Source of the DNA: Paenibacillus sp. HB172176
GTDB lineage: Bacteria; Bacillota; Bacilli; Paenibacillales; Paenibacillaceae
NCBI RefSeq assembly: GCF_011947265.1
Contig: NZ_JAATHD010000008.1
Location: 186,001 to 250,000 of the forward strand
Direction of reading: 5' to 3'
Length of the DNA: 64,000 bases
In this document: in pieces, positions 7,978 to 17,044 of the stretch
Layout: every line of letters begins with the position of its first letter
Numbering within the stretch: position 1 is the first letter of the stretch
The notes under the pieces: model-generated
The model's database searches: none
Told to the model about the DNA's origin: nothing
Seen by the model: only the letters and a program-made list of their open reading frames with translations
Made by a program: the position numbers and the translations under genes

Positions 7978-9324
7978 TCAGCTCTGCAGCAAATCTCGAA
8001 TGATGGCAGTCAACACCGTGTTGACTTTCGTATTAATCTCCATGAAGGCGTCCGCTTGAGCTTCCTTCGAAACGTCGAGCTTGTACAGCTTCTTGTCCGC
8101 GTCCAGGCCCGCTTTGACCGCTTTCATCATCAGATTGATTTTCTGAGGAGCATTTTTCGCTTTCTCCAGCTTCTTCATCACGTCGGCGAGATCATCGTCC
8201 AAATTTTGCATGATGACGGCAATCTTCTGTTCATCTTCGCTGTCCGATGTCTTCGCAGTCAAGGTTACCTCGGATTGATAGATAACCTTGCTTGGTCCGC
8301 CGTAAGGATTAAGCAATGCCGCCTGAATAATGGCTGTGCCTTCGGCGGCGTCTTCCGCAAGCGTCGCTTTGCCGTCCGGGCTAATCTGCACATCCTCGCT
8401 GCCGGACACCTTGCTCCAGGTCAGAATGAAGGAAGGCACATCCACATTATAGATATGAAGCTTGAATTCCTTCTCCCTTCCATCTTTGCTTTCTTCTATC
8501 TCGGCTTCGGTCGCGGTGCGCATATAAGCAACCGTCAGAGCACGGAAGGCGGGTCCTTCCATCTGCAGCTTGTTTTGAACAGCTTCGACCGTCAGGCCGA
8601 TATCCTTCGAATTAATGCCGAACTCCTTCAGCATAGCGCTGATTGGATAGCCCTTCTTGTCCGCAAGCAGCTTATCCGCAGCCTTCAGCATAACCGAAGT
8701 CATACCGTCTTTATTGCCAAGAAGACCGATAAGCTGAATCGTATTCATCTTGGATAATAGCTCTGTCACTGTTCCTTCAATGCCATCCAGCTTGTTTCCG
8801 TCGCCGAATAAGAAGACGAGGAAGTCATCCATCGTCACATCCGTATAGCCGCCGGCAGCCGCGATCGTCTTTAGAGTGGCGCGATATTCCGGATTCGTCC
8901 GAATCGCTTCCAGGTCTGTAACCTTGGGATCATACTGAATCGCCTTGGCTTCCTGAATCAAGCGGAACAAGCTGGCTCTTAGAGCGGATTGATCGATATC
9001 CTCCGGCAGCTTTGCGCTAATCTTGTTCCAGATCGGAGCAAGGAGCTGGGCGTTCTCTACCGGATCGAGCGACAGCAATTCTGTGCGAAGATTGCGGACA
9101 TCCTGCACATCCGCAGGATCTCCTGCGAGCAGCGCCTCGTGAAGCTCATTCAAGCGTCCGAGCAGTTCGGCAGACGACAATGCGTCTTCCGCGGCGTTTG
9201 CCGTTTGAATCATGCCAAGCGGACCGAGCGGACTCGCGCCTTCCTTGTCAGGAATTCCTGCCAGCGCAGCTGTGCTCAGACATACCGATAGTGTTGCTGC
9301 AAGCAGCGGTTTTTTCAGTTTCAT
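7978..9324 (-). CDS. Unrecognised secreted protein of the EPS operon
   Basis: Family not recognised (448 aa). It begins with a Sec-type signal peptide (MKLKKPLLAATLSVCLSTAALA), likely cleaved near residue 22 or after TANAA near residue 45. The first 280 residues look like a helical repeat region without cysteines. Residues near 305-365 (FILTWSKVSGSEDVQISPDG) resemble a bacterial Ig-like beta domain, and the C-terminal 80 residues are again helical. The RBS GAGGTGAG precedes the ATG. It follows ugd by 35 bases with no terminator, so it is probably co-transcribed with the polysaccharide genes and may be a matrix or wall protein accompanying the polymer. Confidence 0.75.
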   Translation of the reverse strand: MKLKKPLLAATLSVCLSTAALAGIPDKEGASPLGPLGMIQTANAAEDALSSAELLGRLNELHEALLAGDPADVQDVRNLRTELLSLDPVENAQLLAPIWNKISAKLPEDIDQSALRASLFRLIQEAKAIQYDPKVTDLEAIRTNPEYRATLKTIAAAGGYTDVTMDDFLVFLFGDGNKLDGIEGTVTELLSKMNTIQLIGLLGNKDGMTSVMLKAADKLLADKKGYPISAMLKEFGINSKDIGLTVEAVQNKLQMEGPAFRALTVAYMRTATEAEIEESKDGREKEFKLHIYNVDVPSFILTWSKVSGSEDVQISPDGKATLAEDAAEGTAIIQAALLNPYGGPSKVIYQSEVTLTAKTSDSEDEQKIAVIMQNLDDDLADVMKKLEKAKNAPQKINLMMKAVKAGLDADKKLYKLDVSKEAQADAFMEINTKVNTVLTAIIRDLLQS

Positions 9325-9359
9325 TTTTCTCTCACCTCATTTTTAGTATGGTCGGCGCT

Positions 9360-10700
9360 TTAGAACTGCAGCACCGGCATCTCCTGTCTTACGCCTTGGT
9401 TCAGAGAAGGACGGCCAATCGAATAATAGACAAAATCGGTAGAGACCAAATGCTCTTCGCGGAATACATTGCGCCCGTCAATCAGAATCGGCTGCTTCAG
9501 CGTTCGCTCCAGTTCGGCCAGATTGATATGGGAGAATTCTTCCCATTCCGTAAGCAGGCACAGAGCGTCTGCTCCGCCGGCTGCCGCCATTGCGTTCGAA
9601 CACCACTCCACTCCGTCTCTTCCCAGCAGAGTCTGGAAATTATTCATTGCGATCGGATCGTAAGCGCGCACAGAAGCGCCGGCATCCAGAAGGCTGCCCA
9701 CGATTTCCAGAGCGGGCGTATCGCGAACATCATCGGTGTCCGGCTTGAAGGCGAGTCCCCATATCGCAATCGTCTTGTTCCTTAGCTCTCCTTCGAAAAT
9801 CGCATCGAGCTTGCGCATGATGCTGAAGCGCTGATCCTGATTGACTTCGACAACGGAGCGAAGCAGCTTGAATTCATAATCTACATGGCCGGCGATTTGA
9901 ATGAGCGCCTTCGTGTCCTTCGGAAAGCATGAGCCGCCATAGCCGATGCCCGCTTGCAAGAAGGAATGACCGATTCTCTTGTCATAGCCCATCCCTTCCG
10001 CTACCCGTGCGACATCCGCTCCCACCTTTTCGCAAATATTCGCAATTTCGTTAATAAACGATATTTTCGTAGCCAGAAACGCATTTGAAGCGTACTTAAT
10101 CATCTCTGCGCTCCGAATATCCGTAACGATCAAGTTCATGGTAAGACGCTTATGCAGCTCGACCATCTTCTCCGCCGCAGCCTCGGAATCAGCGCCGATC
10201 ACGATGCGGTCAGGATGCAGCGTATCCTGAATCGCCGAACCTTCACGCAGAAATTCAGGCAGCGAAATGCTTTGAAAGTCATGCTTCGACTCCTGCCGGA
10301 TTAGCAGGGCAAGACGTTCATTCGTTCCGACGGGAACCGTGCTCTTCACTGCAATAATCTTTGAGCCGTTCATCGCTCTCGCAATCTCTCTGGCGGCGAG
10401 ATCGATATAGCTTAGATTCGCCTCTCCATTCGAAAGCGGAGGCGTGCCCACCGCCAGAATAATCAGCTCTGATTGCTGCACAGCATAATCAAGCGCGACT
10501 GTGAAATCCAGATTGCCCGACGCGGTGACTTCAGCAATCAGTTCCTTCAACCCAGGCTCGTAAATCGGCACTTCGCCCGCCTGCAGCCTATTGATCTTGG
10601 CCGAATCTTTATCTACGCAAATGACCTCATGTCCAAGCTTGGCGTAGCAAACGCCGGATACCAATCCGACATAGCCGGTGCCGATGACCGTTATCTTCAT
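9360..10700 (-). CDS. ugd: UDP-glucose 6-dehydrogenase
   Basis: Cytoplasmic enzyme oxidising UDP-glucose to UDP-glucuronate with two NAD+ (446 aa, normal length). The N-terminal Rossmann domain shows GTGYVGLVSG; the catalytic cysteine is in GYGGSCFPKDTKAL near residue 260; the C-terminal UDP-binding domain contains AIWGLAFKPDTDDVRDTPAL. RBS AAGGGAG precedes the ATG. With GalU in the same operon it gives a complete route from glucose-1-phosphate to UDP-glucuronate, so the polymer very probably contains glucuronic acid. Confidence 0.96.
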   Translation of the reverse strand: MKITVIGTGYVGLVSGVCYAKLGHEVICVDKDSAKINRLQAGEVPIYEPGLKELIAEVTASGNLDFTVALDYAVQQSELIILAVGTPPLSNGEANLSYIDLAAREIARAMNGSKIIAVKSTVPVGTNERLALLIRQESKHDFQSISLPEFLREGSAIQDTLHPDRIVIGADSEAAAEKMVELHKRLTMNLIVTDIRSAEMIKYASNAFLATKISFINEIANICEKVGADVARVAEGMGYDKRIGHSFLQAGIGYGGSCFPKDTKALIQIAGHVDYEFKLLRSVVEVNQDQRFSIMRKLDAIFEGELRNKTIAIWGLAFKPDTDDVRDTPALEIVGSLLDAGASVRAYDPIAMNNFQTLLGRDGVEWCSNAMAAAGGADALCLLTEWEEFSHINLAELERTLKQPILIDGRNVFREEHLVSTDFVYYSIGRPSLNQGVRQEMPVLQF

Positions 10701-10723
10701 CCAAGCAGCTCCCTTCGTTTGTA

Positions 10724-12094
10724 TTAAACCGTGCAGAGCGATACGATTTCATTCCAATCATAAGCCAGCCGCACAATGTCTTCTTCGATGAGCTCCGAGC
10801 CGCTCTGCACCTCGATAATGTCCATCTCCGTCTCCGCCCGCAGACTATGTCGGCACTCTCGGCTGATCGTCAGCACATCCCCTGCCTTCACCGCAAACCT
10901 CGCGCCGTTCAGAACCATCTCTCCATGACCGGACACGATGGTCCATACCTCGCTTCTCAGCTCATGGTATTGATAGCTTAAATTTTGGCCGGGCGTGACG
11001 CAGATACGCTTCGTCAGCACTTCGTTGCCGTCGGGATATTTCATATATTCAAGCACCCTGTACCGGCCCCAGCGACGCTCTTCATACATCGGCCGCTGTT
11101 CGGAATGCTTCATGATTTCCTTAATCATGGGACTGGAAGCCTTGTCGGACACCAGAATGCCGTCCGGGCTAGCCGCAACCACCACATTCGGAAGATTCAG
11201 GAGCGTTATCGGAATGTCCAGCTCGTTGATTACATGGGTATTGCCTGATTCGCCGGCGATAATGCCTTTGCCGATTAGCGCGTTCTCCATTTGTTCGGTC
11301 AATGTGTTCCAGGTTCCGAGATCCTTCCATTCCCCTTCGAAGGGCAGAGCCGCGACGAAGTTCGAGCGCTCCACGATTTCATAATCGAAGCTGATCTTCG
11401 GCAAGGAAGAATATTGCTTCAGCATCTCGTCATATTGAATGGGATAATTGTTTGCGATCAGAATGTTGATAAGGAAGTCGAGCTTAAAGGCGAACACACC
11501 GCAATTCCATAATGCCGATTGCTCGATCATATCCATCGCTTCCTGCTCGCTCGGCTTTTCCTTGAACGTACGCACCCGCATGCTGTCATGCAGACCGTGA
11601 CTGCCTGCTTCAGGCACAATATAACCGTATTTCTCGGAAGGATAGGTCGGCTTTACCCCCATAAGCGCAAGATTGGCTCCCGTATCCTCCAACACTCTCT
11701 CAAGCTCCTTGCTCCTGTGGAAGAAAGCCGTATCCACATAAGGGTCCACCGGCATGACAACAATCGTTTCATTCAAGGCGGCGCCATGCACGGAATACAA
11801 GTAGGCGGCTGCCAGCGCAATGGCCGGGAACGTATCCCTCCGCTCGGGCTCGACAATAAGCTGAGCCTCGTTGCCGAGCTGGCCCTGAAGCATCTCAACA
11901 TGGGCTTTGCCGGTCGCGATATAGGCGTTTTGCTGCAAGCCCGCTTCCTTCAATTGGCCCCATACCCGCTTTACCATCGATTCCATTTGACCGTCGGCTC
12001 CCCGAAGCACCTTCAGGAATTGCTTCGATCTCGATTCATTGGACAGAGGCCACAGCCGCTTGCCCGAGCCTCCCGATAGAAGAACTGTTCTCAT
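10724..12094 (-). CDS. manC: Mannose-1-phosphate guanylyltransferase (ManC type) with C-terminal cupin
   Basis: Makes GDP-mannose from mannose-1-phosphate and GTP (456 aa). The nucleotidyltransferase domain carries the signature LLSGGSGKRLWPLSNESRSKQFL near residues 5-27 and a later FKEKP block. The last 110 residues are a mannose-6-phosphate isomerase type II cupin (YQYHELRSEVWTIVSGHGEM). Start: the second of two close ATGs, seven bases after AAGGAGG and overlapping the stop of the upstream gene as ATGA. No phosphomannomutase is in the window, so mannose-1-phosphate must come from elsewhere. It implies a mannose or GDP-mannose-derived residue in the EPS. Confidence 0.94.
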   Translation of the reverse strand: MRTVLLSGGSGKRLWPLSNESRSKQFLKVLRGADGQMESMVKRVWGQLKEAGLQQNAYIATGKAHVEMLQGQLGNEAQLIVEPERRDTFPAIALAAAYLYSVHGAALNETIVVMPVDPYVDTAFFHRSKELERVLEDTGANLALMGVKPTYPSEKYGYIVPEAGSHGLHDSMRVRTFKEKPSEQEAMDMIEQSALWNCGVFAFKLDFLINILIANNYPIQYDEMLKQYSSLPKISFDYEIVERSNFVAALPFEGEWKDLGTWNTLTEQMENALIGKGIIAGESGNTHVINELDIPITLLNLPNVVVAASPDGILVSDKASSPMIKEIMKHSEQRPMYEERRWGRYRVLEYMKYPDGNEVLTKRICVTPGQNLSYQYHELRSEVWTIVSGHGEMVLNGARFAVKAGDVLTISRECRHSLRAETEMDIIEVQSGSELIEEDIVRLAYDWNEIVSLCTV

Positions 12095-13134
12095 TGCCAT
12101 TCCTCCTTCTTATGCCGATTGGTCGAGCTAATCAATCGCACGTTGTCGATGTCGCTGGTCCATGTGTAGAAATAGCTTGAATTTTTCCCGTAGGAGTTGT
12201 CCAGCAGCGTATTCGGCTTGTCCATGAGGCAGGACAGAATATGGCCGTGCAATCTGGAGGTCTGAACAGCCTGATATCGGCTGAATCTGCGAATCGCCTT
12301 ATCGACCAGATAATCGCTGTATTTGCCCCATACGACTTCCATGGGAATAATGCCCCGCTTGCGGCTCATCATGCTGCCAATAAGCTTGATTGATCTCCGT
12401 TCTACCCGGTTGTAGAGGGAAGCCCAGTCCAGGCATTCGCTGTCCCCCGCCTGAACCTCTCCTATTCTCGATTGCTCGGAAGCTTGCTCAATATCCGTCC
12501 GCAGAAATTGAAGCAACGCTTTGCCGGCAGCGCCTCGAGCTGGAATCGGCCACAGCTGATGAGCCATGTCGGGCGACAGATAGATGGAACAAGCATGAAA
12601 CTTGCTCTTGGCTATTTGATAGGAATTCGGGTCCCGCACGAACAAATGCAAATCCATATGACGATTAAGAATAGCGGCCGTTTTGTCGCATTGCTCTTCT
12701 TCTTTGTAATAGATCGTTTGAGGGAGAATGACGATACGGTTATTGGGATAGGCTGCGACGACTCGCTCTCTCAGGGTCTGATGAACCTCATACAAATCTC
12801 CGAAATTGCCGCCGCCTTGAAGAACAATGATATGATTTCGCGGAATCATCAATGAATCCGGGAAATCAAGCACGCTGTATCTGGCATGAACGGAAATGCG
12901 GTTGGCCTTGAAAAAGGCTTCCGTTCCTTTCATAATGAGCAAATCCCCGCCATTGTTATAAACGGGATAATCGATATATTGGACGGTAGAACCCGGCGGT
13001 ATAACCGTTAATATCTGCTTCAGCCGCTCCTTCAGCTCCGCCATCGGATGCCTGTCGCCCGATCCGTTCCCCTTCAATGTTGCCGCAATAGCTTCTTCCC
13101 TTGCATCAAAAGCTTCATTTCGTTCCGTCAGCAT
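12091..13134 (-). CDS. Polysaccharide pyruvyl transferase family protein
   Basis: Likely adds a ketal-linked pyruvate from phosphoenolpyruvate to a sugar of the repeat unit in the cytoplasm (347 aa, usual for the family). Recognisable blocks are YPVYNNGGDLLIMKGTEAF, IVLQGGGNFGDLY, ILPQTIYYK and the C-terminal TSRLHGHILSCLMDKPNTLLD. RBS AAGGAG precedes the ATG. It overlaps the end of the flippase gene by 20 bases and is translationally coupled to manC. Pyruvate would add negative charge to the polymer. The acceptor sugar is not deducible. Confidence 0.9.
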   Translation of the reverse strand: MLTERNEAFDAREEAIAATLKGNGSGDRHPMAELKERLKQILTVIPPGSTVQYIDYPVYNNGGDLLIMKGTEAFFKANRISVHARYSVLDFPDSLMIPRNHIIVLQGGGNFGDLYEVHQTLRERVVAAYPNNRIVILPQTIYYKEEEQCDKTAAILNRHMDLHLFVRDPNSYQIAKSKFHACSIYLSPDMAHQLWPIPARGAAGKALLQFLRTDIEQASEQSRIGEVQAGDSECLDWASLYNRVERRSIKLIGSMMSRKRGIIPMEVVWGKYSDYLVDKAIRRFSRYQAVQTSRLHGHILSCLMDKPNTLLDNSYGKNSSYFYTWTSDIDNVRLISSTNRHKKEEWQ

Positions 13135-14494
13135 GCTCTCTCACTCCTTCGACTCTCGTTTTTCGCTTGATTCTACCGGCCAGAAACTCGAAATCCCGAC
13201 GATTGTACAGCAGCCCGACCGACTCTTTCCCGTAAGCGACGCGCATGGCGATAAGTGTAACCGCCAATCGAATCCAGGCGCCTATGAGCAGCGCCGCCGC
13301 AATGCCGTTTAACCCGAAAGACGGCACGAGCAGGAAAAACAGCCCCACGGTGGCTGCAAGCGCGATCAGTTGTCTGACCAGCACCAGGCCCGGACGTCCC
13401 ATCGCATTGAAGGCCGCTGCCAGAATCCATGCTCCGCCGCCGATAATGCATTCGAAGGACAGCAGATAGAAAGCCGTGCTCGCCTCCAAAAAATCCTCTC
13501 CGAACAACAGCCCCAGCATAAATCGGCCGATAAACAATGCCGGCACGGAAACAAGCAGCATCAGAATCATGGAAAGCCGGAAGGATCTGCCCACCGTCTG
13601 AATAATAATCGCCTTGTCCTGTCCCGTAACCTTCGGAAACACAACATTCGTAATCGCCATCTGCACCACATTGAACACTCTCGACAGCGCATAGACGACG
13701 GTATACAAGCCAAGATCCCTCGCAGACAGCATCGATAGAATGATCAGCTTATCGAATTGCGCGTAGATGGTGCCGAGCAGCTCCACGCCGAACACTCTGC
13801 TGCCATAGCCGAAGAGCGCCTTGCCCACTGCTTTGTTCCAGATGCCTCGAAGCCAATTCATGCGAAGCTCGGACCGCAGCGAGTAGAATGCCCAGACAAT
13901 AACTGCGCCGCTGGTGATAAGGAATACTACCGCCGCAGACACGAGCGAAATGTCGCCCCCCGCCCATAACACCAGCAGGCCAAGAAAGTTCAAAAGCGGA
14001 ACATACAGCCTTACGCCGTTGTATACATCGAAGCGCCCCGAACTCTGGGAGAGCGCCTGAAGCAAATTGATCGCAAGCAAGATTGGCAGCATACTGACGG
14101 CATACCATCTCGCCGTCTGAATCACAACGTCGGGATATTCGGAGAGCCATGCTCCCATGCCGATCCAGGCAATAGCGCCTGTAACGGCAGCGACTGGAAT
14201 CTGAAACAGGAAACCGGCTCTGATGAAATCGGCGCCGCTCTTCCGATGCTCCTTCAAGTTGTAGATGAGCGAAGTCGGAAGTCCGAATGATACGATCCCC
14301 GCAAGCAGTGTGGGCCAGAATATAATCGCGGAGAACTCGCCTTTGCCTTCAACGCCGAACATCCGGGCTGTCGCAATCGAGGTCAGCGTTACCAGCATCA
14401 TGACAAGCATATTGGTCGCGCTGGTGCGCAGAATCGTCTGCGCCAGTCCATTTCCTCTCCATAGCTTGCCAATGGCCAATCCCGTCATAAGCAT
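13115..14494 (-). CDS. Wzx-type polysaccharide flippase
   Basis: Multi-pass membrane protein (459 aa) of the MOP/oligosaccharide flippase family, expected to flip the undecaprenyl-linked repeat unit across the membrane. About 12-14 hydrophobic segments are visible, beginning with NMLVMMLVTLTSIATARMFG, with the N-terminal GVEGKGEFSAIIFWPTLLAGI block typical of the family. The ATG at 14494 is preferred, with AAAGG six bases upstream; a TTG at 14500 is the alternative. The start region overlaps the stop of the preceding glycosyltransferase gene closely, consistent with a compact EPS operon. Confidence 0.92.
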   Translation of the reverse strand: MLMTGLAIGKLWRGNGLAQTILRTSATNMLVMMLVTLTSIATARMFGVEGKGEFSAIIFWPTLLAGIVSFGLPTSLIYNLKEHRKSGADFIRAGFLFQIPVAAVTGAIAWIGMGAWLSEYPDVVIQTARWYAVSMLPILLAINLLQALSQSSGRFDVYNGVRLYVPLLNFLGLLVLWAGGDISLVSAAVVFLITSGAVIVWAFYSLRSELRMNWLRGIWNKAVGKALFGYGSRVFGVELLGTIYAQFDKLIILSMLSARDLGLYTVVYALSRVFNVVQMAITNVVFPKVTGQDKAIIIQTVGRSFRLSMILMLLVSVPALFIGRFMLGLLFGEDFLEASTAFYLLSFECIIGGGAWILAAAFNAMGRPGLVLVRQLIALAATVGLFFLLVPSFGLNGIAAALLIGAWIRLAVTLIAMRVAYGKESVGLLYNRRDFEFLAGRIKRKTRVEGVREHADGTK

Positions 14495-14496
14495 CC

Positions 14497-15408
14497 TCAA
14501 CCTTTGCCGCTATAACGCAAGACACCCATAAGAGAGCCGTTGCGATAGCAGATTTTCACAATCTGTCTAATGAATCTTCTGGATTGAAACAGCGCTGGAA
14601 GCGAAGCCGCCACCGCTTGCAGCATGCGTACGGAATGCTTGATCATTGCGACTCCAGCCCGATCATTCCTTCTGACCGCGTCACTGACGCCTTGCCAGAA
14701 AATTCGCTTCAAGAACCATTTCTTCGTTGTTCGTTCTTTGGCGATCTTATGTTGCACATAGCCGTGTGGCGTATAGAACACCTTGTAGGCTTCTCTCATT
14801 CTGCCGATCAGCTCGCTCTCCTCGCTGGAGAGAAGCTTGGTGCCCACTCGGCCCAGATCCTCCCGGAAGGGAGAGATATGCAGGAACACGCTTCTTCGGA
14901 AGGCCACGTTCGCGCCGTAAGGAATATTCGGCGTCTCCATCTCGACCACATGATCCGCATAATCCAATATCGTGAAGACGGATCGATGCTCCTCGGGAAT
15001 CCAATCCGGTTCTCCCGCTTCCCAAATCGGATCGATCCGCCCTCCTACGCAGCCGATAGCTCCATCTCTCTCGAACACATCCACGATTTCTTGCGCCCAG
15101 TTCGGCGATGCGAGAGCATCATCGTCCAGGAACAGGATAAAGTCGCCCGTCGCCTCCCGAATGGCCCGATTCCTCGCCGCCGACAGGCCTAATTTTTGCT
15201 CAAGAAAATAGTGAACTTTGTCGCCATGGGGATGCTGTTGCTGCAAGGACTCGACAACATGGGCCGTATCGTCCGTAGAGCGATTGTCCACAACGATAAT
15301 CTCCAGCTCTTCCTTGTCGAAGCTGCCTTCCAGCACGCTTCGCACCGCCTCCGCCGTATCCCTCGAGCGATTATGCGTGCATACAGCCACCGATACCTTC
15401 ATGCTCAT
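14497..15408 (-). CDS. Glycosyltransferase family 2
   Basis: GT-A fold transferase (303 aa) adding one sugar to the lipid-linked repeat at the cytoplasmic face. Signatures are VSVAVCTHNRSRDTAEAVRS at the N-terminus, IIVVDNRSTDDT, LSAARNRAIREATGDFILFLDDD (DXD-like metal site) and PYGANVAFRR. The ATG at 15408 overlaps the upstream stop as ATGA and has AAGGA five bases upstream; another in-frame ATG follows at 15402. The last 60 residues are basic and hydrophobic and could associate with the membrane. Donor and acceptor sugars are unknown. Confidence 0.92.
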   Translation of the reverse strand: MSMKVSVAVCTHNRSRDTAEAVRSVLEGSFDKEELEIIVVDNRSTDDTAHVVESLQQQHPHGDKVHYFLEQKLGLSAARNRAIREATGDFILFLDDDALASPNWAQEIVDVFERDGAIGCVGGRIDPIWEAGEPDWIPEEHRSVFTILDYADHVVEMETPNIPYGANVAFRRSVFLHISPFREDLGRVGTKLLSSEESELIGRMREAYKVFYTPHGYVQHKIAKERTTKKWFLKRIFWQGVSDAVRRNDRAGVAMIKHSVRMLQAVAASLPALFQSRRFIRQIVKICYRNGSLMGVLRYSGKG

Positions 15409-16442
15409 CCCCATCCTTGATAAACTTGTTTGGTCTTCTTCGCGACCGCGCTCCATTCAAGCGGCAGCAGCGCTTCTTCATAATTGGGCGATTTCGCATT
15501 TCGCTCCCCCTTCAGATTACGCGCTTGCTTCAGCGCGTTCTCAAGACCGGACGGCTGCGACGGATCATAGCGCACCACCATGTTCTCCAGGAAGTATTCA
15601 TCAATAAATTCGTTATCCGGCATCACGACCAGCTTCTTGAAGGAGAGGCCGAGAATGGCCGAACCGGAGGTAGTAATTTCCTTGTAGGGCAACACCATAA
15701 TATCCGCCGCAAGAAGCAAATCCGCCACTTCTTCGTTTGGAATGAACTCCAGCTTCTGAATGATCTGCCGGGAGTCCTCCATGCTTTGCAAGTATTGCCG
15801 AAGCTCCGGATCCGCCTTCCCCGCAATAATGAGATACGTGTTTCGCTCTTTCAGCCTATTGAACGCCTGAACCAGCTCCTCGACGCCTTTGTAGGCTTTA
15901 ATCGCTCCCATGAACAGCAGCACATCGCCATCCTCGCCAATGCCGTACCGCTCCCGAATTGAGATGCCCTGAGGCTTATACACATCCAGATAATGACCGT
16001 GCTTCACCACATGCACCTTGCCGGGGGACACATGGAAGGCGTCAATTACTTTTCGTTTGATTGACTGCGAAGCAACGATCAAGCCTCTGCAATACTTGCA
16101 AATGATCGTTCTCATCAGGCGCTCCATGCGAGGATATTTCACATGATGCGGATACAAATTGTGGATGGTCCACACAACGCCGACTCGTCTCAGCTTCAAA
16201 TAGGTTAAGGTCAACAACAATATGCAAGCTTTGACGAGGAAGATCAGAAAGTTTGGATGCTGGTAAGCGTGATGGATCCAGTGCACATGCACGATGTCTC
16301 CCGCCTTCGCCCTGCCGACCTTGAGCATCAGCTTGCCATGCTCCAAATCCTGAATATCCAGACCTTCATCGCTCAGCGAGTCGGACAGCAAGTCGTTATA
16401 CATATTCAGACGGCTCGATTTCGGCCACATCCATACTCTCAT
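15405..16442 (-). CDS. Glycosyltransferase family 4-like
   Basis: GT-B fold transferase of 345 aa. N-terminal features are the motif HVHWIHHAYQHP and a hydrophobic segment (FLIFLVKACILLLTLTYLKL) that may contact the membrane. The C-terminal donor-binding domain has FMGAIKAYKGVEELVQAF, a FIPNEEVADLLLAADIMVLPY block and TSGSAILGLSFKKLVVMPD in place of the usual EPFG-type loop. RBS GGAGTG precedes the ATG. It is one of five sugar-adding enzymes in the operon and is coupled by ATGA to the GT2 gene. Confidence 0.9.
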   Translation of the reverse strand: MRVWMWPKSSRLNMYNDLLSDSLSDEGLDIQDLEHGKLMLKVGRAKAGDIVHVHWIHHAYQHPNFLIFLVKACILLLTLTYLKLRRVGVVWTIHNLYPHHVKYPRMERLMRTIICKYCRGLIVASQSIKRKVIDAFHVSPGKVHVVKHGHYLDVYKPQGISIRERYGIGEDGDVLLFMGAIKAYKGVEELVQAFNRLKERNTYLIIAGKADPELRQYLQSMEDSRQIIQKLEFIPNEEVADLLLAADIMVLPYKEITTSGSAILGLSFKKLVVMPDNEFIDEYFLENMVVRYDPSQPSGLENALKQARNLKGERNAKSPNYEEALLPLEWSAVAKKTKQVYQGWG

Positions 16443-16465
16443 CGCATATCACTCCAATTTGTGTA

Positions 16466-17044
16466 CTAATGAAATCTTCGTATCCAATCCTCGGGCACGT
16501 CGATTTCCCGGATGACCCGGGCTGGCGCGCCGCCAGCCAGCACGTTCGGCGGAATATCCCTTGTGACGACGCTTCCTGAAGCGACGACCGAATGCGCTCC
16601 AACCGTAACGCCGGGCAGGATGACCGCGCCTCTTCCGATCCAGACATTATTCCCGATCTTGATCGGCCTAGGCAAGGCTTGATCGCTTCGATCAACGGGA
16701 TGGAAGTTGGTGTCGATCAGGTTCACCATTGGTCCGATGATGGTATGGCTGCCGATTTCTATGTCCAGCGTGCAGCCGATATCGAGCCCGTAATTGAAGA
16801 AGACATGATCGCCGATCTTCAGCCTGGCTCCCTTCCCCACCGTGATGGAGGACGGGAAGGGCTTCCCATGGAAGGACACATGATGGCCAAGCGTTAACTC
16901 GCCTTTGTTCTTGAGTCGAAGCTTGCCCGCTATTCGGCACAGCTTGCCTTGCGATTGCGTCCGCAAAGGCAGCACCGCCGCTCCTTTGAGCACCGCGGCA
17001 AGCTTCTCGAAGCTGACCGTTCCGCGATTGTAGGATACGCTCAT
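16466..17044 (-). CDS. Hexapeptide-repeat O-acetyltransferase
   Basis: Left-handed beta-helix acyltransferase of 192 aa, probably using acetyl-CoA to acetylate a sugar of the repeat. Imperfect hexapeptide repeats run from about residue 60 to 165 (IEIGSHTIIGPMVNLID, IGNNVWIGRGAVILPGVTVG, AHSVVASGSVVTRD, ending PARVIREI). The His of TNFHPVD near residue 115 is a candidate catalytic base, as in maltose and galactoside acetyltransferases. It overlaps the upstream glycosyltransferase gene as ATGA. It implies an O-acetylated polymer. Confidence 0.9.
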   Translation of the reverse strand: MSVSYNRGTVSFEKLAAVLKGAAVLPLRTQSQGKLCRIAGKLRLKNKGELTLGHHVSFHGKPFPSSITVGKGARLKIGDHVFFNYGLDIGCTLDIEIGSHTIIGPMVNLIDTNFHPVDRSDQALPRPIKIGNNVWIGRGAVILPGVTVGAHSVVASGSVVTRDIPPNVLAGGAPARVIREIDVPEDWIRRFH

